Of a stretch of DNA of 64,000 nt, positions 44,186-56,016 are shown piece after piece. The notes under the pieces are model-generated. The model was not told where the DNA came from and searched no databases. It saw only the letters and a program-made list of their open reading frames with translations. How positions within the stretch are numbered: the first letter of the stretch is position 1; every line of letters begins with the position of its first letter. The position numbers were made by a program, and so were the translations under genes. The stretch spans positions 7,532,501 through 7,596,500 of the forward strand of contig NC_071672.1 of the NCBI RefSeq assembly GCF_028554725.1, given 5' to 3'. This DNA is from Zeugodacus cucurbitae (taxonomy: Eukaryota > Arthropoda > Insecta > Diptera > Tephritidae).

Positions 44186-45464
44186 TTCTTAATTAGTTTA
44201 GAAACAAATAAAAAAAATGTCTTGTCTTGTCTTTTCTTGTCTTGTCTTTTCTTGTCTGGCCTTGTCTTGTCTTGTTTTGTCCTATCTTCTTAATTAATTT
44301 AAAAACAAATCAAACACAATTGTCTTGAGTTGTCTTGTATTTTCCTGTCTGGCCTTGTCTTGTCTTATCTTCTTAATTAATTTAAAAACAAATCAAACAC
44401 AATTGTCTTGTCTTGTCTTGTATTTTCCTGTTTCGCCTTGTCTTGTCTTATCTTCTTAATTAATTTAAAAACAAATCAAACACAATTGTCTTGTCTTGTC
44501 TTGTTTTGTCTTGTCATGTCTTGTCATGTCTTGTCTTGTCTTGTCCTGTCTTGTCTTCTTAATTAGTTTAGAAACAAATAAAAAAACTGTCTTGCCTTGT
44601 TTTGTTTTGTCATGTCTTGTCATGTCATGTCTTCTCTTGTTTTGTCTTATCTTCTTAATTAATTTAAAAACAAATCAAACACAATTGTCTTGTCTTGTCT
44701 TGTATTTTCCAGTCTGGCCTTGTCTTGTCCTGTCTTGTCCTGTCGTGTCTTGTCTTGTCTTGTCTTGTCTTGTCTTGTCTTGTCTTGCCTTGTCTTGTCT
44801 TGTCTTGTCTTGTCTTTTCGTGTCTTGTCTTTTCTTGTCTGGTCTTGTCTTGTCTTGTCTTGTCTTGTCTTTTCGTGTCTTGTCTTTTCTTGTCTGGTCT
44901 TGTCTTGTCTTATCTTCTTAATTAATTTAAAAGCAAATCAAACATAATAGTCCTGTCTTGTCTTGTCTTGTCTTGTCTTGTCTTGTCTTGTCTTGTCTTG
45001 TCTTGTCTTGTTTTGTTTTGTCATGTCTTGTCATGTCATGTCTTGACTTGTTTTGTCTTATCTTCTTAATTAATTTAAAAACAAATCAAACACAATTGTC
45101 TTGTCTTGTCTTGTTTTGTCTTGTCTTGCCTTGTCTTGTCTTGTCTTGTCTTGTCTTTTCTTGTCTTGTATTTTCCTGTTTCGCCTTGTCTTGTGTTATC
45201 TTCTTAATTAATTAAAAAACAAATCAAACACAATTGTCTTGTCTTGTCTTGTTTTGTCTTGTCTTGCCTTGTCTTGTCTTGTCTTGTCTTGTCTTTTCGT
45301 GTCTTGTCTTTTCTTGTCTGGCCTTGTCTTGTCATATGTTCTTAATTAATTTAAAAACAAATCAAACACAATTGTCTTGTCTTGTATTGTATTTTCCTGT
45401 TTCGCCTTGTCTTGTCTTATCTTCTTAATTAATTTAAAAACAAATCAAACACAATTGTCTTGTC
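44186..45464. repeat. Duplicated block, left copy (paralogue of 54758-56016)
   Basis: B, TTTTC cassette, A, TTGAG, A, TTTCGCC, A, ATGTC cassette, B', A, CAGTCTGGCC, GTGTC cassettes, C (44915), tract, TTGAC cassette, A, GTGTTATC, E (45201), TTTTCGTGTC, CATATGTTC, A, TTGTATTG cassette, A. The right copy matches this order at an offset of 10572 bp at the start and 10552 bp at the end. An extra run near 45110-45170 lies before TTTCGCC. Confidence 0.88.
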
Positions 45465-46932
45465 TTGTCTTGTTTTGTCTTGTCATGTCTTGTCATGTCT
45501 TGTCTTGTCTTGTCCTGTCTTGTCTTCTTAATTAGTTTAGAAACAAATAAAAAAACTGTCTTGCCTTGTTTTGTTTTGTCATGTCTTGTCATGTCATGTC
45601 TTCTCTTGTTTTGTCTTATCTTCTTAATTAATTTAAAAACAAATCAAACACAATTGTCTTGTCTTGTCTTGTATTTTCCAGTCTGGCCTTGTCTTGTCGT
45701 GTCTTGTCCTGTCTTGTCTTGTCTTGTCTTGTCTTGTCTTGTCTTGTCTTGTCTTGTCTTGTCTTGTCTTGTCTTGTCTTATCTTCTTAATTAATTTAAA
45801 AACAAATCAAACACAATTGTCTTGTCTTGTCTTGTCATGTCTTGTCATGTCATGTCTTCTCTTGTTTTGTCTTATCTTCTTAATTAATTTAAAAACAAAT
45901 CAAACACAATTGTCTTGTCTTGTCTTGTATTTTCCTGTCTGGCCTTGTCTTGTCTTTTCTTCTTAATTAATTTAAAAACAAATCAAACACAATTGTCTTG
46001 TCTTGTCCTGTCTTGTCTTGTCTTGTCTTGTCTTGTCTTGTCTTGTCTTGTCTTGTCTTGTCTTGTCTTGTCTTGTCTTGTCTTGTCTTGTCTTGTCTTG
46101 TCTTCTTAATTAGTTTAGAAACAAATAAAAAAAATGTCTTGTCTTGTCTTTTCTTATCTTGTCTTTTCTTGTCTGGCCTTGTCTTGTCTTGTTTTGTCCT
46201 ATCTTCTTAATTAATTTAAAAACAAATCAAACACAATTGTCTTGAGTTGTCTTGTATTTTCCTGTCTGGCCTTGTCTTGTCTTATCTTCTTAATTAATTT
46301 AAAAACAAATCAAACACAATTGTCTTGTCTTGTCTTGTATTTTCCTGTTTCGCCTTGTCTTGTCTTATCTTCTTAATTAATTTAAAAACAAATCAAACAC
46401 AATTGTCTTGTCTTGTCTTGTTTTGTCTTGTCATGTCTTGTCATGTCTTGTCTTGTCTTGTCTTGTCCTGTATTGTCTTCTTAATTAGTTTAGAAACAAA
46501 TGAAAAAACTGTCTTGCCTTGTTTTGTTTTGTCATGTCTTGTCATGTCATGTCTTCTCTTGTTTTGTCTTATCTTCTTAATTAATTTAAAAACAAATCAA
46601 ACACAATTGTCTTGTCTTGTCTTGTATTTTCCAGTCTGGCCTTGTCTTGTCCTGTCTTGTCCTGTCTTGTCTTGTCTTGTCTTGTCTTGTCTTGTCTTGT
46701 CTTGTCTTGCCTTGTCTTGTCTTGTCTTGTCTTGTCTTTTCGTGTCTTGTCTTTTCTTGTCTGGTCTTGTCTTGTCTTGTCTTGTCTTGTCTTTTCGTGT
46801 CTTGTCTTTTCTTGTCTGGTCTTGTCTTGTCTTATCTTCTTAATTAATTTAAAAGCAAATCAAACATAATAGTCCTGTCTGGCCTTGTCTTGTCTTATCT
46901 TCTTAATTAATTTAAAAACAAATCAAACACAA
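45465..46932. repeat. Units with B' and type C, incl. one complete 0.8-kb type
   Basis: B', A, CAGTCTGGCC with GTGTC (near 45697), A, ATGTC cassette, A, tract 45993-46102, B, TTTTC cassette with TTATC (near 46154), A, TTGAG, A, TTTCGCC, A, B' with AAATGAAAAAA (near 46498), A, GTGTC cassettes, C (46837), A. Confidence 0.85.
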
Positions 46933-47232
46933 TTGTCTTGTCTTGTCCTGTCTTGTCTTGTCTTGTCTTGTCTTGTCTTGTCTTGTCTTGTCTTGTCTTG
47001 TCTTGTCTTGTCTTGTCTTGTCTTGTCTTGTCTTGTCTTGTCTTGTCTTGTCTTGTCTTGTCTTGTCTTGTCTTGTCTTGTCTTGTCTTGTCTTGTCTTG
47101 TCTTGTCTTGTCTTGTCTTGTCTTGTCTTGTCTTGTCTTGTCTTGTCTTGTCTTGTCTTGTCTTGTCTTGTCTTGTCTTGTCTTGTCTTGTCTTGACTTG
47201 TCTTGTCTTGTCTTGTCTTGTCTTGTCTTGTC
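46933..47232. repeat. (TTGTC)n tract, 300 bp
   Basis: Pure except the CTGTC left edge and TTGAC at 47193; ends directly in a D spacer (47233). Confidence 0.94.
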
Positions 47233-48835
47233 TTAATTTAAAAACAAATCAAACACAATTGTCTTGTCTTGTCTTGTCTTGTCTTGTCCTGTCTTGTCTT
47301 CTTAATTAGTTTAGAAACAAATAAAAAAAATGTCTTGTCATGTCATGTCTTCTCTTGTTTTGTCTTATCTTCTTAATTAATTTAAAAACAAATCAAACAC
47401 AATTGTCTTGTCTTGTCTTGTATTTTCCTGTCTGGCCTTGTCTTGTCTTATCTTCTTAATTAATTTAAAAACAAATCAAACACAATTGTCTTGTCTTGTC
47501 TTGTATTTTCCTGTTTCGCCTTGTCTTGTCTTATCTTCTTAATTAATTTAAAAACAAATCAAACACAATTGTCTTGTCTTGTCTTGTTTTGTCTTGTCAT
47601 GTCTTGTCATGTCTTGTCTTGTCTTTACTTGTCCTGTCTTGTCTTCTTAATTAGTTTAGAAACAAATAAAAAAAATGGCTTGTCTTGTTTTGTTTTGTCA
47701 TGCCTTGTCATGTCATGTCTTCTCTTGTTTTATCTTATCTTCTTAATTAATTTAAAAACAAATCAAACACAATTGTCTTGTCTTGTCTTGTATTTTCCTG
47801 TCTGGCCTTGTCTTGTCTTATCTTCTTAATTAATTTAAAAACAAATCAAACACAATTGTCTTGTTTTGTCCTGTCTTGTCTTGTCTTGTCTTGTCTTGTC
47901 CTGTCCTGTCCTGTCTTGTCTTGTCTTGTCTTGTCTTGTCTTGTCTTGTCTTGTCTTGTCTTGTCTTGTCTTGTCTTGTCTTGTCTTGTCTTGTCTTGTC
48001 TTAATTTAAAAACAAATCAAACACAATTGTCTTGTCTTGTCTTGTCTTGTCTTGTCTTAATTTAAAATCAAATCAAACACAATTGTCTTGTCTTGTCTTG
48101 TCTTGTCTTGTCTTGTCTTGTCTTGTCTTATCTTCTTAATTAATTTAAAAACAAATCAAACACAATTGTCTTGTCTTGTCTTGTCTTGTCTTGTCTTGTC
48201 TTGTCTTGTCTTGTCTTGTCTTGTCTTGTCTTGTCTTGTCATGTCTTGTCATGTCATGTCTTCTCTTGTTTTGTCTTATCTTCTTAATTAATTTAAAAAC
48301 AAATCAAACACAATTGTCTTGTCTTGTCTTGTATTTTCCTGTCTGGCCTTGTCTTGTCTTTTCTTCTTAATTAATTTAAAAACAAATCAAACACAATTGT
48401 CTTGTCTTGTCCTGTCTTGTCTTGTCTTGTTTTGTCATGTCTTGTCATGTCATGTCTTCTCTTGTTTTGTCTTATCTTCTTAATTAATTTAAAAACAAAT
48501 CAAACACAATTGTCTTGTCTTGTCTTGTATTTTCCAGTCTGGCCTTGTCTTGTCCTGTCTTGTCCCGTCTTGTCTTGTCTTGTCTTGTCTTGTCTTGTCT
48601 TGTCTTGTCTTGCCTTGTCTTGTCTTGTCTTGTCTTGTCTTTTCGTGTCTTGTCTTTTCTTGTCTGGTCTTGTCTTGTCTTGTCTTGTCTTGTCTTTTCG
48701 TGTCTTGTCTTTTCTTGTCTGGTCTTGTCTTGTCTTATCTTCTTAATTAATTTAAAAGCAAATCAAACATAATAGTCCTGTCTGGCCTTGTCTTGTCTTA
48801 TCTTCTTAATTAATTTAAAAACAAATCAAACACAA
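47233..48835. repeat. ATGGC-family unit 2 with D spacers
   Basis: D (47233), shortened B cassette, A, A, TTTCGCC, A, ATGTC cassette with TTTAC (near 47625), B with ATGGC (47675), TTATC TTATC, A, A, tract, D at 48001 and 48057 (the latter with AAAATCAAATC), A, ATGTC cassette, A, CAGTCTGGCC with CCGTC (near 48565), GTGTC cassettes, C (48740), A. Confidence 0.86.
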
Positions 48836-49225
48836 TTGTCTTGTCTTGTCCTGTCTTGTCTTGTCTTGTCTTGTCTTGTCTTGTCTTGTCTTGTCTTGTC
48901 TTGTCTTGTCTTGTCTTGTCTTGTCTTGTCTTGTCTTGTCTTGTCTTGCCTTGTCTTGTCTTGTCTTGTCTTGTCTTGTCTTGTCTTGTCTTGTCTTGTC
49001 TTGTCTTGTCTTGTCTTGTCTTGTCTTGTCTTGTCTTGTCTTGTCTTGTCTTGTCTTGTCTTGTCTTGTCTTGTCTTGTCTTGTCTTGTCTTGTCTTGTC
49101 TTGTCTTGTCTTGTCTTGTCTTGTCTTGTCTTGTCTTGTCTTGTCTTGTCTTGTCTTGTCTTGTCTTGTCTTGTCTTGTCTTGTCTTGTCTTGTCTTGTC
49201 TTGTCTTGTCTTGTCTTGTCTTGTC
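48836..49225. repeat. (TTGTC)n tract, 390 bp
   Basis: CTGTC edge, one TTGCC near 48947, about 275 bp perfect at the right end. Followed by a B spacer. Confidence 0.94.
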
Positions 49226-51211
49226 TTCTTAATTAGTTTAGAAACAAATAAAAAAAATGTCTTGTCTTGTCTTTTCTTGTCTTGTATTTTCCAGTCTGGC
49301 CTTGTCTTGTCCTGTCTTGTCCTGTCTTGTCTTGTCTTGTCTTGTCTTGTCTTGTCTTGTCTTGTCTTGCCTTGTCTTGTCTTGTCTTGTCTTGTCTTTT
49401 CGTGTCTTGTCTTTTCTTGTCTGGTCTTGTCTTGTCTTGTCTTGTCTTGTCTTGTCTTTTCGTGTCTTGTATTTTCTTATCTGGTCTTGTCTTGTCTTAT
49501 CTTCTTAATTAATTTAAAAGCAAATCAAACATAATAGTCCTGTCCTGTCTTGTCTTGTCTTGTCTTGTCTTGTCTTGTCTTGTCTTGTCTTGTCTTGTCT
49601 TGTCTTGTCTTGTCTTGTCTTGTCTTGTCTTGTCTTGTCTTGTCTTGTCTTGTCTTGTCTTGTCTTGTCTTGTCTTGTCTTGTCTTGTCTTGTCTTGTTT
49701 TGTTTTGTCATGTCTTGTCATGTCATGTCTTGACTTGTTTTGTCTTATCTTCTTAATTAATTTAAAAACAAATCAAACACAATTGTCTTGTCTTGTCTTG
49801 TATTTTCCTGTTTCGCCTTGTCTTGTGTTATCTTCTTAATTAATTAAAAAACAAATCAAACACAATTGTCTTGTCTTGTCTTGTTTTGTCTTGTCTTGCC
49901 TTGTCTTGTCTTGTCTTGTCTTGTCTTTTCGTGTCTTGTCTTTTCTTGTCTGGCCTTGTCTTGTCATATCTTCTTAATTAATTTAAAAACAAATCAAACA
50001 CAATTGTCTTGTCTTGTATTGTATTTTCCTGTTTCGCCTTGTCTTGTCTTATCTTCTTAATTAATTTAAAAACAAATCAAACACAATTGTCTTGTCTTGT
50101 TTTGTCTTGTCATGTCTTGTCTTGTCTTGTCCTGTCTTGTCTTCTTAATTAGTTTAGAAACAAATAAAAAAACTGTCTTGCCTTGTTTTGTTTTGTCATG
50201 TCTTGTCATGTCATGACTTCTCTTGTTTTGTCTTATCTTCTTAATTAATTTAAAAACAAATCAAACACAATTGTCTTGTCTTGTCTTGTATTTTCCAGTC
50301 TGGCCTTGTCTTGTCGTGTCTTGTCCTGTCTTGTCTTGTCTTGTCTTGTCTTGTCTTGTCTTGTCTTGTCTTGTCTTGTCTTGTCTTGTCTTGCCTTGTC
50401 TTGTCTTGTCTTGTCTTTTCGTGTCTTGTCTTGTCTTGTCTTGTCTTGTCTTGTCTTGTCTTGTCTTGTCTTGTCTTATCTTGTCTTGTCTTGTCTTGTC
50501 TTGTCTTGTCTTGTCTTGTCTTAATTTAAAAACAAATCAAACACAATTGTCTTGTCTTGTCTTGTCTTGTCTTGTCCTGTCTTGTCTTCTTAATTAGTTT
50601 AGAAACAAATAAAAAAAATGTCTTGTCTTGTTTTGTTTTGTCATGTCTTGTCATGTCATGTCTTCTCTTGTTTTGTCTTATCTTCTTAATTAATTTAAAA
50701 ACAAATCAAACACAATTGTCTTGTCTTGTCTTGTATTTTCCTGTCTGGCCTTGTCTTGTCTTATCTTCTTAATTAATTTAAAAACAAATCAAACACAATT
50801 GTCTTGTCTTCTCCTGTCTTGTCTTGTCTTGTCTTGTCCTGTCCTGTCTTGTCTTGTCTTGTCTTGTCTTGTCTTGTCTTGTCTTGTCTTGTCTTGTCTT
50901 GTCTTGTCTTGTCATGTCTTGTCTTAATTTAAAAACAAATCAAACACAATTGTCTTGTCTTGTCTTGTCTTGTCTTGTCTTGTCCTGTCTTGTCTTCTTA
51001 ATTAGTTTAGAAACAAATAAAAAAAATGTCTTGTCTTGTTTTGTTTTGTCATGTCTTGTCATGTCATGTCTTCTCTTGTTTTGTCTTATCTTCTTAATTA
51101 ATTTAAAAACAAATCAAACACAATTGTCTTGTCTTGTCTTGTATTTTCCTGTCTGGCCTTGTCTTGTCTTATCTTCTTAATTAATTTAAAAACAAATCAA
51201 ACACAATTGTC
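49226..51211. repeat. Mixed segment with third CATATC/TTGTATTG module
   Basis: B runs after only two cassette units into CAGTCTGGCC (near 49288), skipping the A spacers found elsewhere. GTGTC cassettes, C (49502), 145-bp tract, TTGAC, A, GTGTTATC, E (49833), CATATC, A, TTGTATTG, A, B', a TGACTTC variant (near 50214), A, GTGTC, tract, D (50521), B, A, A, tract, D (50924), B, A, A. Confidence 0.84.
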
Positions 51212-53200
51212 TTGTCTTGTCTTGTATTTTCCTGTTTCGCCTTGTCTTGTCTTATCTTCTTAATTAATTTAAAAACAAATCAAACACAATTGTCTTGTCT
51301 TGTCTTGTTTTGTCTTGTCATGTCTTGTCATGTCTTGTCTTGTCTTGTCTTGTCCTGTCTTGTCTTCTTAATTAGTTTAGAAACAAATAAAAAAAATGGC
51401 TTGTCTTGTTTTGTTTTGTCATGTCTTGTCATGTCATGTCTTCTCTTGTTTTATCTTATCTTCTTAATTAATTTAAAAACAAATCAAACACAATTGTCTT
51501 GTCTTGTCTTGTATTTTCCTGTCTGGCCTTGTCTTGTCTTATCTTCTTAATTAATTTAAAAACAAATCAAACACAATTGTCTTGTCTTGTCCTGTCTTGT
51601 CTTGTCTTGTCTTGTCTTGTCCTGTCCTGTCTTGTCTTGTCTTGTCTTGTCTTGTCTTGTCTTGTCTTGTCATGTCTTGTCTTGTCTTGTCTTGTCTTGT
51701 CTTGTCTTGTCTTGTCTTGTCTTGTCTTGTCTTGTCTTGTCTTGTCTTAATTTAAAAACAAATCAAACATAATTGTCTTGTCTTGTCTTGTCTTGTCTTG
51801 TCTTGTCTTGTCTTGTCTTAATTTAAAAACAAATCAAACACAATTGTCTTGTCTTGTCCTGTCTTGTCTTGTCTTGTCTTGTCTTGTCCTGTCCTGTCCT
51901 GTCTTGTCTTGTCTTGTCTTGTCTTTTCGTGTCTTGTCTTGTCTTGTCTTGTCTTGTCTTGTCTTGTCTTGTCTTGTCTTAATTTAAAAACAAATCAAAC
52001 ACAATTGTCTTGTCTTGTCTTGTCTTGTCTTGTCTTGTCTTGTCTTGTCTTGTCATGTCTTGTCATGTCATGTCTTCTCTTGTTTTGTCTTATCTTCTTA
52101 ATTAATTTAAAAACAAATCAAACACAATTGTCTTGTCTTGTCCTGTCTTGTCTTGTCTTGTCTTGTCTTGTCTTGTCTTGTCTTGTCTTGTCTTGTCTTG
52201 TCTTGTCTTGCCTTGTCTTGTCGTGTCTTGTCCTGTCTTGTCTTGTCTTGTCTTGTCTTGTCTTGTCTTGTCTTGTCTTGTCTTGTCTTGTCTTGTCTTG
52301 TCTTGCCTTGTCTTGTCGTGTCTTGTCCTGTCTTGTCTTGTCTTGTCTTGTCTTGTCTTGTCTTGTCTTGTCTTGTCTTGTCTTGTCTTGTCTTGTCTTG
52401 TCTTGTCTTGTCTTGTCTTGCCTTGTCTTGTCTTGTCTTGTCTTTTCGTGTCTTGGCTTGTCTTGTCTTGTCTTGTCTTGTCTTGTCTTGTCTTGTCTTG
52501 TCTTGTCTTATCTTGTCTTGTCTTGTCTTGTCTTGTCTTGTCTTGTCTTGTCTTGTCTTGTCTTGTCTTGTCTTGTCTTAATTTAAAAACAAATCAAACA
52601 CAATTGTCTTGTCTTGTCTTGTCTTGTCTTGTCCTGTCTTGTCTTCTTAATTAGTTTAGAAACAAATAAAAAAAATGTCTTGTCTTGTTTTGTTTTGTCA
52701 TGTCTTGTCATGTCATGTCTTCTCTTGTTTTGTCTTATCTTCTTAATTAATTTAAAAACAAATCAAACACAATTGTCTTGTCTTGTCTTGTATTTTCCTG
52801 TCTGGCCTTGTCTTGTCTTATCTTCTTAATTAATTTAAAAACAAATCAAACACAATTGTCTTGTCTTCTCCTGTCTTGTCTTGTCTTGTCTTGTCCTGTC
52901 CTGTCTTGTCTTGTCTTGTCTTGTCTTGTCTTGTCTTGTCTTGTCTTGTCTTGTCTTGTCTTGTCTTGTCTTGTCTTGTCTTGTCATGTCTTGTCTTAAT
53001 TTAAAAACAAATCAAACACAATTGTCTTGTCTTGTCTTGTCTTGTCTTGTCTTGTCCTGTCTTGTCTTCTTAATTAGTTTAGAAACAAATAAAAAAAATG
53101 TCTTGTCTTGTTTTGTTTTGACATGTCTTGTCATGTCATGTCTTCTCTTGTTTTGTCTTATCTTCTTAATTAATTTAAAAACAAATCAAACACAATTGTC
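51212..53200. repeat. ATGGC-family unit 3
   Basis: TTTCGCC, A, ATGTC cassette, B with ATGGC (51396), TTATC TTATC, A, A, tract 51582-51746, D at 51747, 51818 and 51979, ATGTC cassette, A, tract 52128-52577, D (52578), B, A, A, tract, D (52996), B with a TTTTGACATG variant (near 53118), A. Confidence 0.86.
52128..52577. repeat. (TTGTC)n tract, 450 bp, with a 95-bp internal duplication
   Basis: TTGCC TTGTC TTGTC... GTGTC TTGTC CTGTC occurs from 52208 and again from 52303, offset 95 bp (19 units). Further TTGCC, TTTTC GTGTC TTGGC and TTATC follow. Confidence 0.92.
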
Positions 53201-53822
53201 TTGTCTTGTCTTGTATTTTCCTGTTTCGCCTTGTCTTGTCTTATCTTCTTAATTAATTTAAAAACAAATCAAACACAATTGTTTTGTCTTGTCTTGTTTT
53301 GTCTTGTCATGTCTTGTCATGTCTTGTCTTGTCTTGTCTTGTCCTGTCTTGTCTTCTTAATTAGTTTAGAAACAAATAAAAAAAATGGCTTGTCTTGTTT
53401 TGTTTTGTCATGTCTTGTCATGTCATGTCTTCTCTTGTTTTATCTTATCTTCTTAATTAATTTAAAAACAAATCAAACACAATTGTCTTGTCTTGTCTTG
53501 TATTTTCCTGTCTGGCCTTGTCTTGTCTTATCTTCTTAATTAATTTAAAAACAAATCAAACACAATTGTCTTGTCTTGTCCTGTCTTGTCTTGTCTTGTC
53601 TTGTCTTGTCCTGTCCTGTCTTGTCTTGTCTTGTCTTGTCTTGTCTTGTCTTGTCTTGTCTTGTCTTGTCTTGTCTTGTCTTGTCTTGTCTTGTCTTGTC
53701 TTGTCTTGTCTTAATTTAAAAACAAATCAAACATAATTGTCTTGTCTTGTCTTGTCTTGTCTTGTCTTGTCTTGTCTTGTCTTGTCTTGTCTTGTCTTAA
53801 TTTAAAAACAAATCAAACACAA
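53201..53822. repeat. ATGGC-family unit 4
   Basis: TTTCGCC, A with TTGTTTTGTC after it (near 53280), ATGTC cassette, B with ATGGC (53385), TTATC TTATC, A, A, tract, D at 53711 (CATAATTG) and 53797. It then enters the tract at 53823. Confidence 0.86.
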
Positions 53823-54757
53823 TTGTCTTGTCTTGTCCTGTCTTGTCTTGTCTTGTCTTGTCTTGTCCTGTCCTGTCCTGTCTTGTCTTGTCTTGTCTTG
53901 TCTTGTCCTGTCTTGTCTTGTCTTGTCTTGTCTTGTCTTGTCTTGTCTTGTCTTGTCTTGTCTTGTCTTGTCTTGTCTTGTCTTGTCTTGTCTTGTCTTG
54001 TCTTGTCTTGTCTTGTCTTGTCTTGTCTTGTCTTGTCTTGTCTTGTCTTGTCTTGTCTTGTCTTGTCTTGTCTTGTCTTGTCTTGTCTTGTCTTGTCTTG
54101 TCTTGTCTTGTCTTGTCTTGTCTTGTCTTGTCTTGTCTTGTCTTGTCTTGTCTTGTCTTGTCTTGTCTTGTCTTGTCTTGTCTTGTCTTGTCTTGTCTTG
54201 TCTTGTCTTGTCTTGTCTTGTCTTGTCTTGTCTTGTCTTGTCTTGTCTTGTCTTGTCTTGTCTTGTCTTGTCTTGTCTTGTCTTGTCTTGTCTTGTCTTG
54301 TCTTGTCTTGACTTGTCTTGTCTTGTCTTGTCTTGTCTTGTCTTGTCTTGTCTTGTCTTGTCTTGTCTTGTCTTGTCTTGTCTTGTCTTGTCTTGTCTTG
54401 TCTTGTCTTGTCTTGTCTTGTCTTGTCTTGTCTTGTCTTGTCTTGTCTTGTCTTGTCTTGTCTTGTCTTGTCTTGTCTTGTCTTGTCTTGTCTTGTCTTG
54501 TCTTGTCTTGTCTTGTCTTGTCTTGTCTTGTCTTGTCTTGTCTTGTCTTGTCTTGTCTTGTCTTGTCTTGTCTTGTCTTGTCTTGTCTTGTCTTGTCTTG
54601 TCTTGTCTTGTCTTGTCTTGTCTTGTCTTGTCTTGTCTTGTCTTGTCTTGTCTTGTCTTGTCTTGTCTTGTCTTGTCTTGTCTTGTCTTGTCTTGTCTTG
54701 TCTTGTCTTGTCTTGTCTTGTCTTGTCTTGTCTTGTCTTGTCTTGTCTTGTCTTGTC
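53823..54757. repeat. (TTGTC)n tract, 935 bp
   Basis: CTGTC units within the first 85 bp, then pure to TTGAC at 54308, then 445 bp perfect. It occupies the same place in its block as the 1150-bp tract at 43036, which has no TTGAC. Confidence 0.95.
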
Positions 54758-56016
54758 TTCTTAATTAGTTTAGAAACAAATAAAAAAAATGTCTTGTCTT
54801 GTCTTTTCTTGTCTTGTCTTTTCTTGTCTGGCCTTGTCTTGTCTTGTTTTGTCCTATCTTCTTAATTAATTTAAAAACAAATCAAACACAATTGTCTTGA
54901 GTTGTCTTGTATTTTCCTGTCTGGCCTTGTCTTGTCTAATCTTCTTAATTAATTTAAAAACAAATCAAACACAATTGTCTTGTCTTGTCTTGTATTTTCC
55001 TGTTTCGCCTTGTCTTGTCTTATCTTCTTAATTAATTTAAAAACAAATCAAACACAATTGTCTTGTCTTGTCTTGTTTTGTCTTGTCATGTCTTGTCATG
55101 TCTTGTCTTGTCTTGTCCTGTCTTGTCTTCTTAATTAGTTTAGAAACAAATAAAAAAACTGTCTTGCCTTGTTTTGTTTTGTCATGTCTTGTCATGTCAT
55201 GTCTTCTCTTGTTTTGTCTTATCTTCTTAATTAATTTAAAAACAAATCAAACACAATTGTCTTGTCTTGTCTTGTATTTTCCAGTCTGGCCTTGTCTTGT
55301 CCTGTCTTGTCCTGTCTTGTCTTGTCTTGTCTTGTCTTGTCTTGTCTTGTCTTGTCTTGCCTTGTCTTGTCTTGTCTTGTCTTGTCTTTTCGTGTCTTGT
55401 CTTTTCTTGTCTGGTCTTGTCTTGTCTTGTCTTGTCTTGTCTTTTCGTGTCTTGTCTTTTCTTGTCTGGTCTTGTCTTGTCTTATCTTCTTAATTAATTT
55501 AAAAGCAAATCAAACATAATAGTCCTGTCTTGTCTTGTCTTGTCTTGTCTTGTCTTGTCTTGTCTTGTCTTGTCTTGTCTTGTCTTGTCTTGTCTTGTCT
55601 TGTCTTGTCTTGTCTTGTTTTGTTTTGTCATGTCTTGTCATGTCATGTCTTGACTTGTTTTGTCTTATCTTCTTAATTAATTTAAAAACAAATCAAACAC
55701 AATTGTCTTGTCTTGTCTTGTATTTTCCTGTTTCGCCTTGTCTTGTGTTATCTTCTTAATTAATTAAAAAACAAATCAAACACAATTGTCTTGTCTTGTC
55801 TTGTTTTGTCTTGTCTTGCCTTGTCTTGTCTTGTCTTGTCTTGTCTTTTCGTGTCTTGTCTTTTCTTGTCTGGCCTTGTCTTGTCATATCTTCTTAATTA
55901 ATTTAAAAACAAATCAAACACAATTGTCTTGTCTTGTATTGTATTTTCCTATTTCGCCTTGTCTTGTCTTATCTTCTTAATTAATTTAAAAACAAATCAA
56001 ACACAATTGTCTTGTC
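54758..56016. repeat. Duplicated block, right copy (paralogue of 44186-45464)
   Basis: Same order as the left copy. Differences: TAATC before one A spacer (near 54936), a longer tract after C (55530-55614), no extra run before TTTCGCC, CATATC in place of CATATG, and CTATTTCGCC in the TTGTATTG cassette (near 55948). Confidence 0.88.
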
